Assembly: GCF_016234775.1 (NCBI RefSeq)
Contig: NZ_JACRAH010000051.1
Location: 55,240-119,239, forward strand
Direction of reading: 5' to 3'
DNA: 64,000 nucleotides
Source of the DNA: Aquabacterium sp.
Lineage (GTDB): Bacteria; Pseudomonadota; Gammaproteobacteria; Burkholderiales; Burkholderiaceae_C
Shown one piece after another: positions 58,176-64,000 of this stretch; position 1 is the first letter of the stretch, and each line of letters begins with the position of its first letter. A program made the position numbers and the translations under genes. The notes under the pieces are model-generated. The model made no database searches, was not told where the DNA came from, and saw nothing but the letters and a program-made list of their open reading frames with translations.

Positions 58176-58216
58176 GTTCAGGCTTTCGTTGCTAACTAAC
58201 AATTGAAAGAGGTGTT

Positions 58217-58762
58217 TCAGGCGCGGGTGTCGATCAGCCGGGTGCGGCAGATGATGTCGTGCAGGAACTGGCCTTGGGGCAATAGCCACGTCAACGAGGT
58301 GTAGATCAGAATCCAGACACCCATGGCGCCATACAGGAGCTTGGACTGATGCCATCCCACCAGCCACGCGGCCGCCCACGGCGGCATGAACCACAACCAT
58401 GCCAGCAGGGCGCGCTGCAAGGCCTGGCCAAGTGATATCGGGTCGCCCTTTTCGGTGACCAGTCGCACATGCCAGGTTTTCATGGCCAGCGTCTGCCCAC
58501 CATGCGTCCAGAACCAGATGAAGTACAGAGACAAGGCCAGGAACTGTGCGGCCATCATGCCTTCGCGACCATGCAGACCATGGCGCTGGTTGGTCAGAAC
58601 GGAGTAGATGCCACCCACGACCATGACCAGGCCGAACAGCAGAACGCCCTCGTAGGTGAACGCCGCCATGCGGCGACGCAATGCAGGGGCCGGGCCTTGA
58701 GCCCGCGCCTTGCAGGTGGCAGCGCTGAGCGTGGTGGGCTGGGGGGCGGAAGAAGCCGTCAT
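58217..58762 (-). CDS. RDD family membrane protein
   Basis: Protein of 181 residues with three to four transmembrane helices and an RDD-like domain (RRMAAFTYEGVLLFGLVMVVGG at the start, WTHGGQTLAMKTWHVRLVTE in the middle). Function unknown. In the group RDD / DUF3106 / DUF3619 / sigma factor. Confidence 0.85.
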   Translation of the reverse strand: MTASSAPQPTTLSAATCKARAQGPAPALRRRMAAFTYEGVLLFGLVMVVGGIYSVLTNQRHGLHGREGMMAAQFLALSLYFIWFWTHGGQTLAMKTWHVRLVTEKGDPISLGQALQRALLAWLWFMPPWAAAWLVGWHQSKLLYGAMGVWILIYTSLTWLLPQGQFLHDIICRTRLIDTRA

Positions 58763-58835
58763 GGACGCAGGGAAAGGAAATCAGCGGAGCGCGAACGATA
58801 CACCAGCTTGGTGCCGCCGCTCAGCCTGGGTAGCT

Positions 58836-59678
58836 TCAGCGGCGAGTGGCAGGCTCGTTGCCGACGGCAGAGGCTGGCAGCGAGGCCATGGCTGCACTTT
58901 GCGCGCCCTTTTTGGGCAGCATCGTCACAGGATCGACGAAGCCTTTGCTGGCTGCGATCTTGGTCATCCCCGTGTGCTGGTGCATCGGAGGCGTGGGCCG
59001 TTGGTTGACCAAGGTGGTGGTGGCCCCCGTGCCGGCTTTCACCATGGTGGGGCGAACCACTGTGGGCGTGGGCGCCGTGCCGGTGATGGCGTTGGGAACC
59101 ACATTGGACTTTTTGTCCGATGAGTTGGCGGTTACCGTGCGCTTGGCAGCGAACACCTGTTTGGCTTCCCTTGGGCCAACCATGTTCTCTGCCAGCAGGA
59201 CTGGCTTGGCGCGGCGTTGCGCCTGGCGGGTCAGATCCCGTCTGTCTTCCGCAGGCAGGGCCTGGTAGGCCGCCCATTTTTCCTGGCGCTGATCGGGGGA
59301 CAGTTGGCGGGTTTGCTGGAAGCGCAGTCGCGCTTCACCGCGCTCCTGTGCAGGCAGTTTGGCCCACTGCGACATGCGCTCACGCATCCTCGTTTTCTCG
59401 GCCGGTGACAGATCCTTGTAACGCTTGGCGACATTGACCCATTTGTCTCGCCCGGTCTCGTCCATGCGCGACCAGTGAGGGGCCAAGGGTTGAAGGATTT
59501 GCTTTTGCTCGGGGGACAGGTCGCGCCAATCGGTTGGGGAGTCAATGAGCACGGTCTGGCTCGCATTGGCCTTGTTCAGCACCGCGTCAGCCTTGGCGGG
59601 CGCATGTGTGGCCCACAGCAAACCCACGGCCGCCAGGGCCGGGGGCAAGGTGCGAACGATGAACAGGGGCAACTTCAT
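58836..59678 (-). CDS. DUF3106 protein
   Basis: Probable periplasmic protein of 280 residues with an N-terminal signal (1-28). The middle is a helical, Arg/Gln/Trp-rich region with repeated modules of the form LSPEQKQ, LSPAEKTR, LSPDQRQ and LPAEDRRDL, typical of DUF3106. The C-terminus is Thr/Pro/Val-rich. The repeated motif recalls CpxP/Spy-like helical metal or stress proteins, but no function is established. It follows DUF3619 by 9 bp. Confidence 0.85.
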   Translation of the reverse strand: MKLPLFIVRTLPPALAAVGLLWATHAPAKADAVLNKANASQTVLIDSPTDWRDLSPEQKQILQPLAPHWSRMDETGRDKWVNVAKRYKDLSPAEKTRMRERMSQWAKLPAQERGEARLRFQQTRQLSPDQRQEKWAAYQALPAEDRRDLTRQAQRRAKPVLLAENMVGPREAKQVFAAKRTVTANSSDKKSNVVPNAITGTAPTPTVVRPTMVKAGTGATTTLVNQRPTPPMHQHTGMTKIAASKGFVDPVTMLPKKGAQSAAMASLPASAVGNEPATRR

Positions 59679-59687
59679 GACCAGATC

Positions 59688-60314
59688 TCAGGGCGTGGAG
59701 GAAGCCGGTGCCGTCTCGGTGGTCTGAAGATCGCCATCCACCTCGGGGGCCGCCTCTTCGATCGGGCGGACAGTCGGGCCGGTGTCGGTCTTGAGGAATT
59801 CCACAAAACCGGGATCCGAATAGGCGGCAGGGGGCAGGTCATCGGTCAGCAGGGCCATGTCCACGTCGGTGGCGGCCTGAACCTGTTCCTGCTTGTAATA
59901 GCGGTGGATGCCCCAAAGGCCAGCCACCAGGGCAATGACAGGCAGGAGCGACGCCAGACGCCAGCCCCACGAAGGTGGGCTGTCGTCCAGCCGGCGACCA
60001 TGGTCGCTGGCGCGGGCGTAACGGCTTTCGTTCCAGTTGCTGTTCTGGCCAGCCCCGCCAGCACCCGCTGCGCTCAGGCCTGCGACGTTGACCTGAACGA
60101 CTGGCGCCGGTGCCACGGCTGGGGCCAGGGCTGCCGCGCGAGCCTCTCGGCCTGCACGAATGGCTTGTTCCCGCGCGATACGCAGACGCTCGGAAATATC
60201 ATGCGGCACAGACTGCGCACCCTCTTCCAGGCGCGCGCTCAGACGCAGGGCAAAGCGCGCCTCAAGGGCTTCGCGTTGCGCTGGTGTCAGCGGGGTGGTA
60301 GGACGGGTTTTCAC
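59688..60314 (-). CDS. DUF3619 protein, probable anti-sigma-like membrane protein
   Basis: Protein of 208 residues with one transmembrane helix near 110-130 (WRLASLLPVIALVAGLWGI). The N-terminal part is cytoplasmic and Arg/Ala-rich (TPAQREALEARFALRLSAR). The start is GTG 60314 overlapping the sigma-factor stop (GTGA). Coupling to an ECF sigma factor suggests an anti-sigma role; this is inference. Confidence 0.83.
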   Translation of the reverse strand: MKTRPTTPLTPAQREALEARFALRLSARLEEGAQSVPHDISERLRIAREQAIRAGREARAAALAPAVAPAPVVQVNVAGLSAAGAGGAGQNSNWNESRYARASDHGRRLDDSPPSWGWRLASLLPVIALVAGLWGIHRYYKQEQVQAATDVDMALLTDDLPPAAYSDPGFVEFLKTDTGPTVRPIEEAAPEVDGDLQTTETAPASSTP

Positions 60315-60898
60315 AATGTAATACCGCGAGATTGAAGGGCTTTGGCAAGTGACTGAACGGCGCGAGAGCAGTGCGTTTTCACGCTGCCTTCGGAGCAACC
60401 CATGGCTGCGGCAGTTTCTGCAACATCCAGTTCCTCCCAGTAACGCAGCAGGAAGGCTTCTCGTTGACGTCCTGGCAGTTTGTTGACCTCTTCTTCTATC
60501 TGAACCAGTATTTCGGCACGGCTGGCTGAATCATCAGCACCTTCCGAGCCCGTTTCGCCGGATCTCAACGATTCAAGCAGATCGAAGTCGCCGCTGTCAT
60601 CCCCGTCAACAGAGGCTTCGAGGTCACCAATGTTGGTAAATACCGCATTGCGGACTTTCTGGCGGCGAAACCAGTCCAGCGTGGCGTTGGACAGGATGCG
60701 CTGAAACAGCATGGGCCACTCGTTCGAGGGGCGGTCCGCGTAACTTTGTGTCAGGCGGATCATGGCGTCCTGCACGATGTCCAGCGCCGCGTCTTCGTCA
60801 CGCACGGCGTAAACCGTGCGCTTGAACGCGCGCCGCTCCACACCTTTCAGGAAGGCGTTGAGCTCTTCTTCGTCAGAGGGGCTGGGCAGGGGAGTCAT
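60311..60898 (-). CDS. ECF RNA polymerase sigma factor
   Basis: Sigma-70 family ECF protein of 195 residues. Region 2 (about 20-90) has DEDAALDIVQDAMIRL and WPMLFQRILSNATLDWFRR; region 4 (about 130-190) has LPGRQREAFLLRYWEELDVAETA and CSEGSVKTHCSRAVQ. Followed by DUF3619 and DUF3106 genes, with which it forms an operon. Target promoters unknown. Confidence 0.92.
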   Translation of the reverse strand: MTPLPSPSDEEELNAFLKGVERRAFKRTVYAVRDEDAALDIVQDAMIRLTQSYADRPSNEWPMLFQRILSNATLDWFRRQKVRNAVFTNIGDLEASVDGDDSGDFDLLESLRSGETGSEGADDSASRAEILVQIEEEVNKLPGRQREAFLLRYWEELDVAETAAAMGCSEGSVKTHCSRAVQSLAKALQSRGITL

Positions 60899-60958
60899 TT
60901 CGCGGGCGGATTATGGCATTGAGTCGTGAATCCTTGAGGGTTGTGACTTGGGGTTCGC

Positions 60959-60986
60959 TTGAATTGACGCGAAGGGATGCGATAAT
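60959..60986 (+). promoter_or_regulatory. Candidate sigma-70 promoter of ilvB
   Basis: TTGAAT (60959-60964) and GATAAT (60981-60986) are 16 bases apart. The leader to ilvB would be about 215 bases. The gap 60899-61210 holds no convincing gene; a leader peptide of 19 codons from 60985 is not rich in branched-chain residues. Confidence 0.55.
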
Positions 60987-61011
60987 GTTCGTCTTTGCGC
61001 CATCTCGATCT

Positions 61012-61134
61012 GGTCTGAATCTGGACAGCCCGACCCTTAAGTAGGCTCCGGTGGCAGACCGCGCAGGCTCCAAATCCGCCTCACAAGGGCGAGCACGCTG
61101 GCAATCCGTTGTCGCAGTGCTGTTGTCTCAGACC
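61012..61134 (+). promoter_or_regulatory. Possible alternative RNA pairings in the ilvB leader
   Basis: GGTCTG (61012-61017) can pair with CAGACC at 61055-61060 or with CAGACC at 61129-61134. Mutually exclusive helices of this type can act as a switch. The evidence is only complementarity. Confidence 0.25.
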
Positions 61135-61210
61135 TCACAAAAGGCTGTGGCGATGTAGAGGGGCACCGATCGTTTTTCGTTAGAGAAATTCGGAAAGGTT
61201 CCAATTCATC

Positions 61211-62992
61211 ATGGACATGTCTCCTTCGGACATCAAACGCGCCGGCACGGCCGACGCACACGCTCAGTCCCCCTCCGGCGAGATCCTCAACGGCTCCGAC
61301 ATCCTCGTACGCTGCCTTCAGGCTGAAGGCGTCAAGTACATGTGGGGCTACCCCGGTGGCGCGGTTCTCTACATCTACGACGCCCTGTACAAGCAGGACA
61401 CCATCGAGCACGTGCTCGTGCGCCACGAACAGGCTGCCGTCCACGCTGCTGACGGCTATGCGCGTGCCACGGGCGACGTCGGCGTGGCCCTGGTGACCTC
61501 CGGCCCCGGCGTGACCAATGCCATCACCGGTATCGCCACCGCCTACATGGACTCGATCCCGATGGTGATCGTGACCGGTCAGGTGCCCACGCCTGCCATC
61601 GGCCTGGACGCCTTCCAGGAATGTGACACCGTCGGCATCACGCGCCCCATCGTCAAGCACAACTTCCTCGTCAAGGACGTCGCCGATCTGGCCACGACCA
61701 TGAAGAAGGCCTTCCATATCGCCCGCACCGGCCGTCCTGGCCCCGTCGTGGTCGATATCCCGAAGGATGTTTCGCTCAAGACCACCGCCTTCCACTACCC
61801 GGAGACAGTGGAAATGCGCTCATACAACCCCGTGCGCAAGGGCCATGGCGGCCAGATCCGCAAGGCCGTGCAACTGCTGTTGAGCGCCAAGCGCCCCTAC
61901 ATCTACACCGGCGGCGGTGTGATCCTGGGCGAGGCCTCCAAGGAACTGCGCGAACTGGTCGACATGCTGGGCTACCCCAGCACCAGCACCCTGATGGGTC
62001 TGGGCGCCATCCCCGCGTCTGACAAGACCTTCCTGGGCATGCTGGGCATGCACGGGACGTACGAAGCCAACATGACCATGCAGAACGCCGATGTGGTGAT
62101 CGCCGTGGGCGCCCGCTTCGACGACCGCGTGATCGGCAACCCCAAGCACTTCGCCCAGGTCGAACGCAAGATCATCCACATCGACATTGACCCTTCGTCG
62201 ATCTCGAAGCGCGTCAAGGTCGACATCCCCATCGTGGGCGATGTGAAGGACGTGCTGCTGGAAATGATCGCGCAGATCAAGGAATCGCAGATCAAGCCCG
62301 ACCAGCATGCCCTGGGCAAGTGGTGGGAGCAGGTCAACGAATGGAAGAAGCGCGACTGCCTGAAGTTCAGGACATCGACCGAAGTGATCAAGCCTCAGGC
62401 CGTGGTCGAGAAGCTGGCCGAACTGACTGCCGGTACCGACTACTACATCACGTCGGACGTGGGTCAGCACCAGATGTTTGCCGCGCAGTACAGCAAGTTT
62501 GAAGAGCCTCGCCGCTGGATCAATTCCGGTGGCCTGGGCACCATGGGTGTGGGCCTGCCTTACGCCATGGGCATCAAGCTGGCCAAGCCGGACGCCGATG
62601 TCTTCTGCATCACGGGCGAAGGCTCGATCCAGATGTGCATCCAGGAGCTGTCGACCTGCAAGCAGTACAACACGCCCGTCAAGGTGATCGCGCTGAACAA
62701 CCGCTACCTGGGCATGGTGCGCCAGTGGCAGCAGCTGGATTACGGCGGCCGCTACTCGCACAGCTACATGGACGCGCTGCCTGACTTCGTCAAGCTGGCC
62801 GAGGCTTATGGCCACATCGGTCTGCTGATCGAGCGCCCGGAAGACGTGGAAGGCGCACTGCGCGAAGCCATCAAGCTGAAGGACCGCACCGTGTTCCTGG
62901 ACATCCGCACCGACCCGACTGAAAACGTCTGGCCGATGGTTCAGGCCGGCAAGGGCATCTCCGAAATGCTGCTGGGTTCCGAAGACCTGTAA
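61211..62992 (+). CDS. ilvB: Acetolactate synthase large subunit
   Basis: First common enzyme of branched-chain amino acid synthesis; 593 residues. The ThDP region has GYPGGAVLYIYDAL near 50 and GEGSIQMCIQELSTCKQY near 475. The FAD-binding central domain is intact. Start ATG 61211. Followed by ilvH and ilvC. Confidence 0.97.
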   Translation: MDMSPSDIKRAGTADAHAQSPSGEILNGSDILVRCLQAEGVKYMWGYPGGAVLYIYDALYKQDTIEHVLVRHEQAAVHAADGYARATGDVGVALVTSGPGVTNAITGIATAYMDSIPMVIVTGQVPTPAIGLDAFQECDTVGITRPIVKHNFLVKDVADLATTMKKAFHIARTGRPGPVVVDIPKDVSLKTTAFHYPETVEMRSYNPVRKGHGGQIRKAVQLLLSAKRPYIYTGGGVILGEASKELRELVDMLGYPSTSTLMGLGAIPASDKTFLGMLGMHGTYEANMTMQNADVVIAVGARFDDRVIGNPKHFAQVERKIIHIDIDPSSISKRVKVDIPIVGDVKDVLLEMIAQIKESQIKPDQHALGKWWEQVNEWKKRDCLKFRTSTEVIKPQAVVEKLAELTAGTDYYITSDVGQHQMFAAQYSKFEEPRRWINSGGLGTMGVGLPYAMGIKLAKPDADVFCITGEGSIQMCIQELSTCKQYNTPVKVIALNNRYLGMVRQWQQLDYGGRYSHSYMDALPDFVKLAEAYGHIGLLIERPEDVEGALREAIKLKDRTVFLDIRTDPTENVWPMVQAGKGISEMLLGSEDL

Positions 62993-63002
62993 TTCACATA
63001 GG

Positions 63003-63078
63003 CCCGGCCTGAGGCGGGCAGGGTGCAGTCTGGTGCTTGCCGGTGCCTGACTGACGACCCTGAAAGCCTGGGGCCGGG
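63003..63078 (+). ncRNA. Nested hairpin in the ilvB-ilvH gap, possible ilvH-type cis-regulatory RNA
   Basis: Three nested stems are exact complements: CCCGGCC (63003-63009) with GGCCGGG (63072-63078), CAGGGT (63019-63024) with ACCCTG (63057-63062), and CAGTC (63026-63030) with GACTG (63049-63053). A further GGCT/AGCC hairpin is at 63140-63151. An RNA motif upstream of ilvH is known in Betaproteobacteria; I cannot confirm a match without a covariance model. Confidence 0.5.
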
Positions 63079-63167
63079 ATGGACATTCAACCGATACCTG
63101 TCGCACTACGTGGCCACGGCCCTGGGGTTACCGCCCTCTGGCTAAAGAGCCCGCAAGGACGATCCAT

Positions 63168-63659
63168 ATGAAACACATCATTGCCCTTCTGGTCGAGAAC
63201 GAAGCCGGCGCGCTGTCGCGCGTGGTGGGCCTGTTCTCCGCACGCGGCTACAACATCGAAAGCCTGACCGTCGCCACGACGGAAGACCCTTCGCTGTCGC
63301 GCATGACCATCGTGACCACCGGTTCCGACGACGTGATCGAACAAATCACCAAGCACCTGAACCGCCTGATCGAAGTCGTGAAGGTTGTCGACCTGTCCGA
63401 AGGCCCCTTCACCGAGCGTGAGTTGATGCTCATCAAGGTGCGTGCCGTGGGCAAGGAACGCGAAGAGATGAAGCGCATGGCGGACATCTTCCGCGGCCGC
63501 ATCATCGACGTGACCGACAAGACCTACACCATTGAACTGACTGGCGACTCGGCCAAGCTCGATGCCTTTATCGAAGCCATTGACCGTGCCGCCATCCTTG
63601 AAACCGTGCGCACCGGGACCAGCGGGATCGGGCGCGGCGAGCGCATCTTGCGCGTCTGA
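63168..63659 (+). CDS. ilvH: Acetolactate synthase small (regulatory) subunit
   Basis: Regulatory subunit of 163 residues that gives valine sensitivity. An ACT domain (about 3-75: VENEAGALSRVVGLFSARGYNIESL) is followed by a C-terminal domain (ELMLIKVRAVGKEREEM; VDVTDKTYTIELTGDSAKLD). It comes 175 bp after ilvB, a gap large enough for a regulatory RNA. Confidence 0.96.
   Translation: MKHIIALLVENEAGALSRVVGLFSARGYNIESLTVATTEDPSLSRMTIVTTGSDDVIEQITKHLNRLIEVVKVVDLSEGPFTERELMLIKVRAVGKEREEMKRMADIFRGRIIDVTDKTYTIELTGDSAKLDAFIEAIDRAAILETVRTGTSGIGRGERILRV

Positions 63660-64000
<341 letters not shown>

Noticed and set aside
60985..61044. Short open frame of 19 codons before ilvB as a leader peptide
   Set aside because: Its ATG overlaps the predicted -10 hexamer, and it is not rich in Ile, Leu or Val codons, so classic attenuation is unlikely.
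61820..63106. Open frame of 428 codons antisense to ilvB
   Set aside because: Strong, conserved ilvB on the plus strand explains the sequence.

Overview
The window is a piece of chromosome from a denitrifying betaproteobacterium, most likely a Burkholderiales member. The evidence is the protein families, the high GC content, and the gene set next to ilvB (ECF sigma factor, DUF3619, DUF3106 and RDD proteins), which is typical of that order. Both ends cut genes: narG on the left and ilvC on the right.

Positions 1-36100 form a near-continuous anaerobic respiration block. On the plus strand it begins with narGHJI (narG partial), a PpiC-type prolyl isomerase, a beta-carbonic anhydrase, a Dnr-like Crp/Fnr regulator, and a nor operon (norC, norB, norQ, a membrane 4Fe-4S protein, norD). 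A minus-strand MCP-bacteriohemerythrin pair converges on norD. Next is a divergent pair of operons: DUF59 / NnrS-like / DGC-domain proteins on the minus strand, and a second Dnr-like regulator, ubiU, ubiV, ubiT and nnrS on the plus strand. A fatty acid desaturase follows. Then, all on the minus strand, come the anaerobic ribonucleotide reductase genes and a cytochrome cd1 nitrite reductase operon in the order nirS-M-C-F-DL-G-H-J-N. Together these supply nitrate, nitrite and NO reduction, heme d1 synthesis, oxygen-independent ubiquinone synthesis, and dNTP synthesis without oxygen. No N2O reductase genes and no nirE are present in the window.

Several regulatory sites can be read directly. norC and nirS carry almost identical palindromes, TTGAAGC(G/A)GTTCAA. 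Both dnr genes carry a TTTGCG-N4-type box followed at the same distance by the same -10 hexamer, CAGAAT. The nrdD promoter has an FNR box and two NrdR boxes spaced 32 bp apart.

Positions 36061-45967 hold an MpaB/DUF2236 oxygenase, an AraC regulator, a guanidine-assimilation operon (two DUF1989 carboxyguanidine deiminase subunits and a urea/guanidine carboxylase) and a hybrid histidine kinase. The guanidine operon is preceded by a near-consensus sigma-54 promoter and a guanidine-I (ykkC) riboswitch.

Positions 45982-64000 are mainly housekeeping and signalling genes: Xaa-Pro aminopeptidase, NDH-2, a PAS-GGDEF protein, a Ser/Thr kinase, an exonuclease, a GNAT-like protein, nadE with a PII gene, a LOG-family nucleosidase, the RDD/DUF3106/DUF3619/sigma-factor group, and ilvB-ilvH-ilvC. 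A nested hairpin in the ilvB-ilvH gap looks like a cis-regulatory RNA.

The most unusual item is a split class III ribonucleotide reductase. The large NrdD ends after its zinc site, and the glycyl-radical motif lies on a separate 69-residue protein with its own ribosome binding site. I saw no IS elements, CRISPR arrays, tRNA or rRNA genes.
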